A stretch of 18,301 nt of DNA, taken from assembly GCA_964513155.1 (NCBI GenBank), contig CAZEMA010000047.1, positions 1 through 18,301 on the forward strand. Reading direction: 5' to 3'. Below, one piece after another: positions 1-7,758 of the stretch (positions are counted from its first letter, which is position 1; every line of letters begins with the position of its first letter). The notes beneath the pieces were generated by a model that had not been told where the DNA came from, searched no databases, and worked only from the letters and a program-made list of their open reading frames with translations. The translations under genes and the position numbers were made by a program. Origin of the DNA: DATEAV01 sp964513155. Its GTDB lineage: Bacteria; Chloroflexota; Anaerolineae; Anaerolineales; E44-bin32.

Positions 1-733
1 CGGCGATCTCGCCCCCGTCGATCACGATGCACTGGCCGGTGATGAATGCCGACTCGTCCGAGGCCAGGAAGGCAAACAGCGCGGCGACTTCCTCCGGCCT
101 GCCCAGCCGGCCGAGCGGGATCCTGCTCGCGAACCCTTGTTGCATCTCGGAGGTGTACTCAGCCTCCTGCATTGGGGTGAGGATGAAACCGGGGCAGATG
201 GCGTTGACGCGGATGGTGGGAGCCAACTCCAGGGCCATGGAGCGCGTCAACTCGATCACGCCTGCCTTGGAGGCGTTGTAGTCGGCATAGTAGGGATAGC
301 CCATCATGCCGTTGGTTGACCCCATGTTTAGGATCACGCCACCGCCGCCGGCCAGCATGCGACGGGCGGCCTGCTGTGCCACGAAGAACATACCATTGAG
401 ATTGACGTCGATGACGGCGCGCCACTGGTCGGGGGCGATGTCGAGGAACGGCTTGCGGATGCTGATGCCGGCGTTGTTGATCAGCACATCCAACCCGCCA
501 AGGAGACCGTCCATCTCCTCTAGCGCGCGCTCGACGGCCCTGGCATCTGAGACGTCCGCCTTGACAATGCCCTGTAGCGCCGGCAGGTCGCGTCGGATCC
601 GTTGACAGGCAGCCTCGTCTCGATCCAGGACGACGACCCGCGACCCTTCGTCCAGGAAGCGCATGGCCGTCGCCGTTCCGATGCCCCCCGCCCCGCCCGT
701 GATGAGAACCCGCTTGTCCTTCAGGCCACGCAT
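1..733 (-). CDS. SDR family NAD(P)-dependent oxidoreductase (3' end cut by window edge)
   Basis: Classical short-chain dehydrogenase/reductase, read from the ATG at 733 and still open at base 1; 244 residues are visible, so only a short C-terminal tail is missing. The Rossmann cofactor motif TGGAGGIG lies near residues 12-19, LINNAG near 87-92, the catalytic Ser in NMGSTNG near 138-144, and the YNASK catalytic Tyr/Lys just after it. The family C-terminal FITGQ...VIDGGE is also present. AAGGAG about 7 nt before the ATG supports this start. Family members reduce or oxidise alcohols, sugars or 3-oxoacyl thioesters in the cytosol; the sequence does not reveal the substrate. Asp follows the second strand (VVVLDRD), which suggests NAD(H) preference; that is inference. 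It lies downstream of gcvPB on the same strand but behind a large hairpin, so co-transcription is uncertain. Confidence 0.93.
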   Translation of the reverse strand, partial: MRGLKDKRVLITGGAGGIGTATAMRFLDEGSRVVVLDRDEAACQRIRRDLPALQGIVKADVSDARAVERALEEMDGLLGGLDVLINNAGISIRKPFLDIAPDQWRAVIDVNLNGMFFVAQQAARRMLAGGGGVILNMGSTNGMMGYPYYADYNASKAGVIELTRSMALELAPTIRVNAICPGFILTPMQEAEYTSEMQQGFASRIPLGRLGRPEEVAALFAFLASDESAFITGQCIVIDGGEIA

Positions 734-751
734 GGAACGCTCCTTGGCAGG

Positions 752-861
752 GTGATGAAGAACCCTTGCGCGGAGAAGAGACCCGAATATGTGGTGGTTG
801 GGGCTTTGCCCCAACCACCACATATTCGGATTCCTCTCAAGAACCAAGGCTTCTTCATCAC
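752..861. repeat. Nested inverted repeat, 110 bp, extragenic palindrome
   Basis: The outer arms GTGATGAAGAACCCTTG (752-768) and its near-perfect complement (845-861) pair at 16 of 17 positions. Inside them are perfect 22-nt arms at 783-804 and 808-829 separated only by TTT. Both pairs share the same centre near 806. It fills most of the gap between the gcvPB stop and the SDR start. There is no T-run after the stem on the minus strand, so it is not a textbook intrinsic terminator. It could be a REP- or MITE-like element or a processing or termination structure. Confidence 0.9.
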
Positions 862-865
862 GCTC

Positions 866-2455
866 CTAGTAGGCTGCTCGCTGCACCTTGCGCTGGTATG
901 CCCGCCAGGTGACCGCCCATTGCTGAGGGTCATCCAGAACGCGGGGATCGATCCTGTGGATGGGGCTGTTGTGAGGGGCTGTCTTCACGATCTCGGGGTT
1001 CGAGCAGGCCTCCTCCGAGACATGGCGCAGGATGGCGGCATACTCATCGAGTTCCGTCTTGGAGTACGACTCGGTTGGCTCGAGGGTCATCGGCTCGGGG
1101 ACGACGAAAGGATGGTGGCTGGTCCAGTAGTGAACCCCATAGTCCGCCGCCCTGGCCCCAATGTCGTCCGTGGTCACACCGGTCTCGTCGGCCAACTCCT
1201 CCCAACTGTACCGCACCTGCTCAATGCGGCGCCGTCCCCTGGCGTAGGGTGCGCTGACCCCGTGAATCTCCAGAATCTTCTTGAGCAGGTAGTTGTTGTT
1301 GAGAACCGCGATCTCGGCGACCTGGCGCAGCCCCTCGGCCCCCAGGCTCATCACCCAGGCATAGGCCTTCAAGACGGCCGGGGCGACGCCGTGGAACTGG
1401 CGGATCTTCCCGATGCTCTCGGGCCGATCGTAGTTCCACCGGTATTGCCGGCCGTCGAACTCAAGGACGGGAACGGGCAGGAAACGGGCCAGCTCGCGGG
1501 TGACGCCGGTGGCACCGACGGCTGGTCCTCCGCACCCGTGCGGGGTGGAGAAGGTCTTGTGCAGGTTGAAGTGGCAGAGGTCAAACCCGGCGTCCGCTGC
1601 CCGGGTGATGCCCAGGATGCCGTTGGCATTGGCCTGGTCGTAGGAGCAGAGCCCGCCCGCCTGGTGGACGATCCTGACGAACTCGGCGATTCGGGGATTG
1701 AAGATGCCGGTGTCCTCGGGGTTGGTGATCATCAATCCGGCGGTGCGATCCGAGACAGCTACCTTGAGGGCCTCGAGGTCTGGATAGCCATCGTCGTCCG
1801 GGTAGAGGGTGATGATCTTGTAGCCGGCCGTCTTGGGGCAGGCCGCGTCGGAGGGGTGCGAGAAGATGGTGGTGATGATCTCGTCTCTCCGATCGGCTTC
1901 GCCGCGCCAGGCGTGGTAGGCGCGGATGATGGCGGCATTGGCGTAGATGGCCTGCGATCCGGCGCCGGGCTGGAACGTGAACTGGTCCATGCCCGAGATT
2001 TCCTTGAGAATCTGCTCGAACCGGTACAGGATCTCGAGGATGCCCTGGACGGTCTGCTCGTCCTGCAAGGGATGGAGCTCAGCCATCTCCGGACTTCTGG
2101 CCAGCTGGTCATTGACCTTGGGATTGAACTTCATCGTGCACGTCCCCTGACCGACATCGATGTTGATGTCAGCTCCCAGGGTCTCCTGAGAGAGGCGGAG
2201 GTAGTGCCTGAGCACCTGAGGTTGGGAGAGCTCCGGCAGCCGGGGCGGTCGCAGGCGGCGCACACCTTGCGGAATGGTTGCGAGCACGTCCCCTGCGCAA
2301 TCCGCGATCCCTGCCTCCACCTCGGGCAGCAGAATCCCCCGCTGACCCTCCCGGCCTAGCTCGAAGAGGATGGGCTCGTCCCATCGGGCTTGATGGAACC
2401 GGCGGAGATTCGGCTTTCCCTCGGTGTAGCGTGCCTGGGTGATGTTCTGGCTCAT
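866..2455 (-). CDS. gcvPB: Glycine dehydrogenase (decarboxylating) subunit 2, divergent
   Basis: PLP-bearing half of the two-subunit P-protein of the glycine cleavage system. With GcvPA it decarboxylates glycine and passes the aminomethyl group to lipoylated H-protein. The 529 residues fit the family. The PLP lysine is Lys300 in HFNLHKTFSTPHG, and GVAPAVLKAYAWVMSLGAEGL and the C-terminal PTES motif are recognisable. Departures from the textbook family as I remember it: the AHGTNPASA segment is HPSDAACPKTAG (200-211), GGGGPG is GCGGPA after the lysine, and YDGAN is YDQAN. It may therefore be a lineage-specific GcvPB or a paralogue with altered substrate. Its ATG overlaps the gcvPA stop (ATGA, 2452-2455), implying translational coupling. 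The genes for T- and H-proteins are not in the window. Confidence 0.85.
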   Translation of the reverse strand: MSQNITQARYTEGKPNLRRFHQARWDEPILFELGREGQRGILLPEVEAGIADCAGDVLATIPQGVRRLRPPRLPELSQPQVLRHYLRLSQETLGADINIDVGQGTCTMKFNPKVNDQLARSPEMAELHPLQDEQTVQGILEILYRFEQILKEISGMDQFTFQPGAGSQAIYANAAIIRAYHAWRGEADRRDEIITTIFSHPSDAACPKTAGYKIITLYPDDDGYPDLEALKVAVSDRTAGLMITNPEDTGIFNPRIAEFVRIVHQAGGLCSYDQANANGILGITRAADAGFDLCHFNLHKTFSTPHGCGGPAVGATGVTRELARFLPVPVLEFDGRQYRWNYDRPESIGKIRQFHGVAPAVLKAYAWVMSLGAEGLRQVAEIAVLNNNYLLKKILEIHGVSAPYARGRRRIEQVRYSWEELADETGVTTDDIGARAADYGVHYWTSHHPFVVPEPMTLEPTESYSKTELDEYAAILRHVSEEACSNPEIVKTAPHNSPIHRIDPRVLDDPQQWAVTWRAYQRKVQRAAY

Positions 2456-3849
2456 TGAAGCACATCCTTGAGAGCCCTCACCAGGCGGTCGATGTCCTCC
2501 TGGGTGTGGACCTCGGTGACGCAGTAGAGGGCGCTCCTGCCTAGCTCTGGAAACTCCTCGGTCAGATCCTTGCCGCCGAAGATCTTCCGCTCCCTCAGGG
2601 CCTCGTTGATCTCAGCAACCGTCTTGCCGGTGCGGTCGAAGTTGACAACGAACTCCTTGAAATGAGCGGCCTGGAAGACCGGGGAGCGGACACCTCGGAT
2701 CTTCCCGATCTCCAGCGCGGCGTAGCGCGAGCGTTGCATGATCCCTTCACCGACTTCGACGAAGCCCTGGGGCCCCATCAGCGCCATGTAGACGCCGGCA
2801 GTGATGCCCCAGAGGGCCGCGGCCGTCCCGACCCACTCGTTGCCTTTCTCCCGGACGGCAAACGACGTCCGCTCGTAGGCAACGTCCCCGACACCGTACT
2901 CTCCCTCGACCGCGGTTGGGGCAATCCCAAACAGCCTGGAGGGATACTGCATCACGTACTTCGGCTCGTCGCGCGTGGCAATGAAGCCGGCATGACCCCC
3001 GCCGTACTGCAGGTGCATGCCCAGAGGCTGGATGTCGCCGCAGACGATGTCGGCGCCGTAGGTGATCGGCGGAGCCAGGACGCCCAGCGAGATCGGGTCC
3101 GCACCTACGATGCACTCGGCCCCGTGTTGATGCGCCAACCGGGAGATCGCCTCTCCCCCGCCTTCGATGAATCCGAGATAGGAGGGATTCTCGAAGTAGA
3201 CAGCCGCGGTCTTGGCCGAGAGCGAGGCTTCCAGCGAGTGCATGTCCATCTGCCCGGTCCCGTGATCGTACCCGAGCAGCCGGATCTCGATGTCCGGCTT
3301 GCAGTAGTCGCGGAGCTTGGAGAGCCGGTCGGCGCTGATGGTCGCGGCAACAAGGGCTTCACCGCGCCCCGTAATCCTCGAGGCCATGCGAATTGCCGTC
3401 GCTGTCGCCTGGAATCCGTCATACGTCGGGACGCTGACCACATCCATCTCCAGCAGCTCGCCCATCATGCTGGCGTACTCGAAGAGGGCCTGGAACCTTC
3501 CGTGATCCTCATAGGGCTCCCCGGCGTAGGCCGTCAGGAACTCGGAGCGGCCGTTGACCTCGTCACAGACCGCGGGTACGTCGTGCTGCCAGCAACCTGC
3601 TCCCAGGAAACTGAGAAACTCCTTGCAGGTCGTATTCTTGGCGAGGAGCTCCTCCACATGCCTTCTCAGCGCGCACTCGGAGAGGAGGGGGGCGGGCAGA
3701 TCCAGCCGGCGCTTCAGCCTGAGCTCATCGGGGACATCCTGGTAGAACTCGTCAATGCTCTGGGCCCCGACCTCGCGGAGCATCTCCGACTTCACTGCGG
3801 GCACGGAGTTCGGGATGTAGGGATAGACGACCAGCTTCGGCTCGGCCAT
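2452..3849 (-). CDS. gcvPA: Glycine dehydrogenase (decarboxylating) subunit 1, divergent
   Basis: Non-PLP-lysine subunit of the two-part glycine decarboxylase, 465 residues from the ATG at 3849. The start is chosen because AAGGAG lies 6 nt upstream and MAEPKLVVYPYIPNS matches the family N-terminus; the same frame stays open upstream to 4035, but that stretch looks non-coding. Recognisable segments are SFLGAGCWQHDVPAV (about 80-94), RSEFLTAY (101-108), FEYASMMGELLEMD (123-136), PTYDG (141-145) and FGIAPTAVEGEYGVGD. The canonical YTPYQPE..QG loop is replaced by YAGEPYEDHGRFQ (108-120), so this belongs to a divergent branch. It is first gene of the gcvPA-gcvPB pair and faces away from lipA. No glycine riboswitch is visible in its leader. 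Confidence 0.85.
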   Translation of the reverse strand: MAEPKLVVYPYIPNSVPAVKSEMLREVGAQSIDEFYQDVPDELRLKRRLDLPAPLLSECALRRHVEELLAKNTTCKEFLSFLGAGCWQHDVPAVCDEVNGRSEFLTAYAGEPYEDHGRFQALFEYASMMGELLEMDVVSVPTYDGFQATATAIRMASRITGRGEALVAATISADRLSKLRDYCKPDIEIRLLGYDHGTGQMDMHSLEASLSAKTAAVYFENPSYLGFIEGGGEAISRLAHQHGAECIVGADPISLGVLAPPITYGADIVCGDIQPLGMHLQYGGGHAGFIATRDEPKYVMQYPSRLFGIAPTAVEGEYGVGDVAYERTSFAVREKGNEWVGTAAALWGITAGVYMALMGPQGFVEVGEGIMQRSRYAALEIGKIRGVRSPVFQAAHFKEFVVNFDRTGKTVAEINEALRERKIFGGKDLTEEFPELGRSALYCVTEVHTQEDIDRLVRALKDVLQ

Positions 3850-4034
3850 GGCCTGCTCCTTGGGGAACTTCAGCTTCCGAGATGACTCTACCAGAAAACG
3901 GGTGCCGCGCGGGCGTTGGGCCCGCGCCAGAGCGCCGTTGCGTGTGCCCCTCCCTTCCGTCATGGTGAGGTTCCTGATCTTCTCCAGGCGGATCGCTTGG
4001 GGCTCCAAGCGAGGTAGAATGGTCGCCGAGGACA
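3850..4034. promoter_or_regulatory. Divergent gcvPA/lipA intergenic region with hairpins and a lipA -10
   Basis: This 185-bp spacer must hold the promoters of both gcvPA (leftward) and lipA (rightward). TAGAAT at 4015-4020 is a plausible lipA -10, giving a very short leader; no good -35 is seen. Just upstream, TCGCTTGG and CCAAGCGA (3993-4000 / 4005-4012) form an 8-bp dyad with a 4-nt spacer where a regulator could bind. In the gcvPA leader GCGCGGGC and GCCCGCGC (3907-3914 / 3920-3927) form a GC hairpin. The regulatory roles are inference. Confidence 0.4.
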
Positions 4035-5000
4035 ATGGGGATGACGACGAGAGATCGCGCGGCAGCTGAAGAGCCAGGCCCCGGACAGGCGGCCCGGCCT
4101 CTGCGGCGGCCCGAATGGATCAAGGTTCACGCGCCGTCGGGCGAGCGCTACGAGTGGCTGCGCGGGCTGATGCGCACCAAAGCCCTGCACACGGTGTGCG
4201 AGGAGGCCATGTGCCCGAACATGGGCGAGTGCTGGGGTTCGGGCACAGCCACGTTCCTCATGTTGGGCGACACTTGCACCCGGGCCTGCCGCTTCTGCGA
4301 TGTCAAGACCGGCCGCCCTGCCCCTCTGGATTGGCTCGAACCGGAACGGGTAGCCCGTGCAGTGCGGGCGATGAATCTGCGCCACGCGGTGATCACCAGC
4401 GTCAACCGCGACGAGCGCCCCGATGGCGGGGCGCCCATCTTTGCCATGGTTATCCGCCGGATCCGGGAGCTGCATCCCGGCTGCTCCATTGAAGTCCTCG
4501 TCCCCGACTTCAAGGGCTCCTCCCAGGCGCTCAAGATCGTCATGGACGCCCGTCCCGAGATCCTCAACCACAACGTGGAGACCGTACCCCGGCTGTTCAA
4601 GAAGGTTCAGCCGCAAGACCGCTACGAATGGGCCGCCAGCACGCTGACCTATGCCAAGAAGCTCGACCCGGAGGTCCTGACCAAGTCCGGCATCATGCTC
4701 GGGCTGGGCGAGACCCTCGACGAGGTCGAGGCGGTCATGCGCGACCTGCGCCAATGGGGCGTGGATATCCTCACCGTTGGCCAGTACCTGCAACCGTCGA
4801 AGAAGCATCTGCCGATCGAGCGCTACTACACGCCTGAGGAGTTCGCCGGTCTCCAGCAGTACGGGCTCGAGATCGGCTTCCGCTGGGTGGAGAGCGGACC
4901 GCTGGTGCGTTCCTCCTACCACGCCGAGCAGCAGGTGCGGGCGTTGAGCCTCGTTCATCGGAAGCTGTACGGAGAGCAGACGATAGACGACAGACCATAG
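4035..5000 (+). CDS. lipA: Lipoyl synthase
   Basis: Radical SAM enzyme that inserts two sulfurs into protein-bound octanoyl groups to make lipoate for the glycine cleavage H-protein and 2-oxoacid dehydrogenases. It has 321 residues. The auxiliary-cluster cysteines are Cys55, 60 and 66 in CEEAMCPNMGECW. The radical-SAM CxxxCxxC is Cys81, 85 and 88 in CTRACRFC. The C-terminal RSSYHAE motif carries the conserved serine that ligates the auxiliary cluster. NVETVPRL and YLQPSKKHLPIERYYTPEEF are also typical. The start is uncertain: ATG 4035 has no clear Shine-Dalgarno and an ATG at 4041 is an alternative. The last residues (QTIDDRP) and the TAG stop are encoded by a repeat element (4972-5044) rather than by family sequence. 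Its position opposite gcvPA fits shared need for lipoylation. Confidence 0.97.
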   Translation: MGMTTRDRAAAEEPGPGQAARPLRRPEWIKVHAPSGERYEWLRGLMRTKALHTVCEEAMCPNMGECWGSGTATFLMLGDTCTRACRFCDVKTGRPAPLDWLEPERVARAVRAMNLRHAVITSVNRDERPDGGAPIFAMVIRRIRELHPGCSIEVLVPDFKGSSQALKIVMDARPEILNHNVETVPRLFKKVQPQDRYEWAASTLTYAKKLDPEVLTKSGIMLGLGETLDEVEAVMRDLRQWGVDILTVGQYLQPSKKHLPIERYYTPEEFAGLQQYGLEIGFRWVESGPLVRSSYHAEQQVRALSLVHRKLYGEQTIDDRP

Positions 5001-5044
5001 ACGATGGTCTGTGGTCCGTGGTCCATTGTCCATCGTCTGCTCTC
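4972..5044. repeat. Heptad-like inverted repeat at the lipA 3' end
   Basis: Arms GAGAGCAGACGAT (4972-4984) and ATCGTCTGCTCTC (5032-5044) are exact complements. Within, GACCATAGAC and GTCTGTGGTC can pair with one G-T wobble around GATG. The interior is built from near-repeats about 7 nt long (GACGATA, GACGACA, GACCATA, then GGTCTGT, GGTCCGT, GGTCCAT). The element spans the lipA C-terminal codons and stop and runs to just before the ATPase ribosome-binding site. It shares the exact 13-mer GACGATAGACGAC with the element at 12458-12490. Confidence 0.85.
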
Positions 5045-5057
5045 GATGGAGCGCGAT

Positions 5058-5984
5058 ATGCCAAGCGAGCCGGTAATCCGCACGCGGGACCTGACCAAGC
5101 GCTTCGGCAGCACGCTGGCGGTCGACGGGCTGACCATGGAGGTCCCTCAAGGGGAGGTCTTTGGCTTCCTGGGCCCGAACGGGGCCGGGAAGACGACGAC
5201 GATCGCCATGCTGCTGGGCCTGGTCCGGCCGACGGCCGGCTCGGCCGAATTGCTGGGCCAAGACCTGCGAAGGGGCCTGGGCCATGCGCTCCGCCGCACG
5301 GGTGCGACGATTGAGTCCCCGGCCTTCTATCCCTATCTCTCGGGTTGTGACAACCTGCGGGTGGTGGCTCGAGTCTTGGGCGGGGAGGCCGAAGCCCGCA
5401 TTGATCCGGTGCTGGAACATGTGGGGTTGGGGTTGCGGGGCCGGGACAAGTTCAAGGTCTACTCGATGGGAATGAAGCAGCGGCTGGCCCTGGCCGCGGC
5501 CCTCCTGAATGACCCGGAACTCCTCATCCTGGACGAGCCGACCAACGGCCTCGATCCAGCCGGGATCCAAGAGACGCGCAGCCTGCTCCGCCGCATGGTC
5601 GATGAGCAGGGCAAGACCGTCTTCCTGTCCAGCCACCTGCTCCACGAGGTCCAGCAGGTCTGTGATCGGGTGATGATCATCGATCACGGGCGGGTGATCG
5701 CCCAGGGGCGGGTCGACGAGCTCCTCCGACGCAGAGAGTCCATCGAGGTCGAGTTGGGCGAGGACGAGGTAGAGCGCGCCGAGACTCTGTTGCGATCCCA
5801 GCCCTGGATCAAGGGCGTCGTCCGGGAGGGCAACCGGTTGAGGGTGGCAGCGGATCCGGAGCGCTCCCGCCAGGTGGCCGAGGTCCTGGGTGGCGCCGGG
5901 ATCTATCCCTCGCAGCTGACGCGGGTCTCGAGCACTCTTGAGGACTTATTCCTCGAGCTGACCGGCAAGAACGACCATGCGTGA
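5058..5984 (+). CDS. ABC transporter ATP-binding protein, ABC-2 exporter type
   Basis: ATPase subunit of a membrane exporter, 308 residues. Walker A GPNGAGKT is at about 39-46, the signature is YSMGMKQRLALAAALL, Walker B is LLILDEPTNGLDP, and the switch His is in SSHLLHEV. The C-terminal part (LEDLFLELTGK ending) is the accessory domain of BcrA/NatA-like ATPases, which serve ABC-2 permeases in drug, lantibiotic or ion export. ATG 5058 is chosen because GGAG lies 6 nt upstream; the in-frame ATG at 5004 falls in the hairpin repeat and 5046 lacks a ribosome site. It overlaps the next gene by 8 nt (ATGCGTGA), so all three transporter genes form one operon. The substrate cannot be deduced. Confidence 0.95.
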   Translation: MPSEPVIRTRDLTKRFGSTLAVDGLTMEVPQGEVFGFLGPNGAGKTTTIAMLLGLVRPTAGSAELLGQDLRRGLGHALRRTGATIESPAFYPYLSGCDNLRVVARVLGGEAEARIDPVLEHVGLGLRGRDKFKVYSMGMKQRLALAAALLNDPELLILDEPTNGLDPAGIQETRSLLRRMVDEQGKTVFLSSHLLHEVQQVCDRVMIIDHGRVIAQGRVDELLRRRESIEVELGEDEVERAETLLRSQPWIKGVVREGNRLRVAADPERSRQVAEVLGGAGIYPSQLTRVSSTLEDLFLELTGKNDHA

Positions 5985-6930
5985 GTGGATTGGCTTGCTG
6001 CGGGCCGAGCTGCTCAAGGTCAGGCGCCGCAAGCTGGGATGGCTTCTCCTCCTGGCGTTGATGGCCGCCTTCGTCTTCCACGCTCGCAACCTGAACACGG
6101 ACCGCCTCGACTACCAGCAGGCTCAGGAGAGCGGCTTCGGCCGGTTCGGCCAGTGGATCATGCCGGATAGCGCGCAAGCAGGGGAGGCTGAGCTCGTCCG
6201 CCGGATGACGTTCCCTGGATTCCTCGACGAGGTGTGGGTCATCGCGGACTTTCAGGTGGGCTGGGGTCTGCTCGCGGCTCTGATCCTAGGCGCCATCCAA
6301 TCCGGTGAGGAGTATGACCGGGGAACGATTCGCACCCTCATGGTCCGAGGCCCTTCGCGGACGACCTGGCTTCTGGCGAAGCTAGCGGCTCTGTTCCTGG
6401 TGACCGGGTTCGCTTGGCTTGTGCTGGCACTCGAGGGAGGAGTGCTGGGACTGTGGACACACCGTCTGGTGATGGGAACCATTGACCTGTCCAGCATCGA
6501 CGGAGATCGCCTCCTGCTGCATGGGGCAAGATTCCTCCGTTCCTGGTCGTCGACCCTACCCTACCTGGCCTTCGCCTTGGCCGCCGGGATCCTGGCCCGC
6601 GGTGCGGGGCCAGCGCTGGCGCTGGGAATGGCCGCACGCTTTGTCGAGATCTTCTCCGGCGTAGGAGGCATGTTCCTGGTAGCGTTTGGGATGGGGATGG
6701 AAGGTCTCGGGGCGAGGATCTTTCGGCTGTGGGCTCCGCTGCACGTCGCATCCATGGAGTGGAACGCCAGCGTCTGGAGGACATGGGGGAAACCCTATCC
6801 CACCTTCGGCGAGCTACCCTCGCCGCTTCATGCTAATCCATGGCTGGCAGCCCTGGTCCTGACGGCCTGGATGGCCCTCTGGTTCGGGCTGGCGGTCCGA
6901 ACCCTCCATCGGAGGGACATCACCGCATGA
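5977..6930 (+). CDS. ABC-2 type permease subunit, larger
   Basis: Integral membrane partner of the preceding ATPase, 317 residues. It opens with a short basic cytoplasmic stretch (RAELLKVRRRK) typical of ABC-2 permeases, then a first membrane helix (LGWLLLLALMAAFVF). A long extracytoplasmic loop follows before a second helix near 93-107. The cytoplasmic EEYDRGTIRTLMVRGPSR segment is the hallmark after that helix: the equivalent E-x-x-x-GT-x-R-x-L-L occurs in ABC-2 permeases of the bacitracin and Nat families. Further hydrophobic helices lie in the second half. It starts inside the end of the ATPase gene and overlaps the next by ATGA. Confidence 0.88.
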   Translation: MREWIGLLRAELLKVRRRKLGWLLLLALMAAFVFHARNLNTDRLDYQQAQESGFGRFGQWIMPDSAQAGEAELVRRMTFPGFLDEVWVIADFQVGWGLLAALILGAIQSGEEYDRGTIRTLMVRGPSRTTWLLAKLAALFLVTGFAWLVLALEGGVLGLWTHRLVMGTIDLSSIDGDRLLLHGARFLRSWSSTLPYLAFALAAGILARGAGPALALGMAARFVEIFSGVGGMFLVAFGMGMEGLGARIFRLWAPLHVASMEWNASVWRTWGKPYPTFGELPSPLHANPWLAALVLTAWMALWFGLAVRTLHRRDITA

Positions 6931-7685
6931 GAGCCCTCCAACGCCTCGTATCCCAGGAATTCCTCAAACTGCGGGGCATGGTCATCGTGCGAGCGGTGCT
7001 GATCTCCCTTGGCCTCGGGCCGGCGGCGGTCATCGGGTTTCTGAGAGTGGTCACAAGCGACATCGACTCGGTCACCAATCCAGGTCTCTTGGTTGTCGGG
7101 GTGGCCGTTATCCTCGGTGGCATCGGCTCGGCGATCTTGGCGGCAGGGGTCTTTGGTCAGGAGTACGACCTGGCCACGGCCCGTGGCCTGCTCCTGCGGG
7201 GTGTGCCTCGCTGGAGCTTCCTGGCTGCAAAGGTTGTTAACATTCTCGCCGTCATGACCGCAGCGGGGCTGATCTCAGTCACAGTCGGCCTGACCTGTGC
7301 CGTGGCGGCCGGGTGGAGGACCTCCGTGGTGGAGGTTGGATCGCTCTTCGTCAAGACGGCAACCCTTGTTCCCCTCAGTAGTCTTGTCTACCTGGCCGCG
7401 GCTGCGTTGGGCGTGGTTATTGGCCGGTCCAGCGCCGCCGGGATGCTGGTCGGGCTGATGCTCTTCCTAACGGGATTCGTCCTCGCGACACTACGGACGC
7501 GCTATCCGCTTGCTGAGTGGTTTCCCGAAACCAACCTGTTCTCGATCCTGGGAGGGGACTTCGCCGCGGCCCTGGGCCTCGAGTCGGTGGCCGTGGCTTC
7601 GGCCGTGTCGCACCTGCTCATTGTCGGCGCCGCTCTGCTGGCTCTGGCCGGCACCCTCTTCGATCGTCAGGACCTTACGGGATAG
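6927..7685 (+). CDS. ABC-2 type permease subunit, smaller
   Basis: Second permease of the exporter, 252 residues from the ATG at 6927 that overlaps the preceding TGA; the longer open frame from 6840 is inside the upstream gene and is rejected. It has the same plan as its neighbour: N-terminal RLVSQEFLKLRGM, hydrophobic helices, and the cytoplasmic FGQEYDLATARGLLLRGVPRW segment corresponding to the EYDRGTIRTLMVRG segment next door. About six membrane segments can be counted. Two unlike permeases with one ATPase suggest a heterodimeric channel. The gene ends 73 bp before the convergent mutY; no terminator is visible there. Confidence 0.87.
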   Translation: MRALQRLVSQEFLKLRGMVIVRAVLISLGLGPAAVIGFLRVVTSDIDSVTNPGLLVVGVAVILGGIGSAILAAGVFGQEYDLATARGLLLRGVPRWSFLAAKVVNILAVMTAAGLISVTVGLTCAVAAGWRTSVVEVGSLFVKTATLVPLSSLVYLAAAALGVVIGRSSAAGMLVGLMLFLTGFVLATLRTRYPLAEWFPETNLFSILGGDFAAALGLESVAVASAVSHLLIVGAALLALAGTLFDRQDLTG

Positions 7686-7758
7686 TTGTAGACGAGACAC
7701 CGGACTGTGCGCTTGGCCCGTGCCGCCTGTCCTGTGGGCGTGCAGCGGCCTGGGGTCC

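Noticed and set aside
602..2359. A 585-residue open frame on the plus strand opposite gcvPB
   Set aside because: It is antisense to a clear gcvPB reading frame, shows no family motif, and results from high GC with few stop codons.
3850..4034. A glycine riboswitch in the gcvPA leader
   Set aside because: The leader lacks the conserved tandem glycine-aptamer core; only a simple GC hairpin is present.
4972..5044. CRISPR-like or tandem repeat array
   Set aside because: The units are about 7 nt, degenerate and arranged as one inverted repeat; there are no spacers or cas genes.
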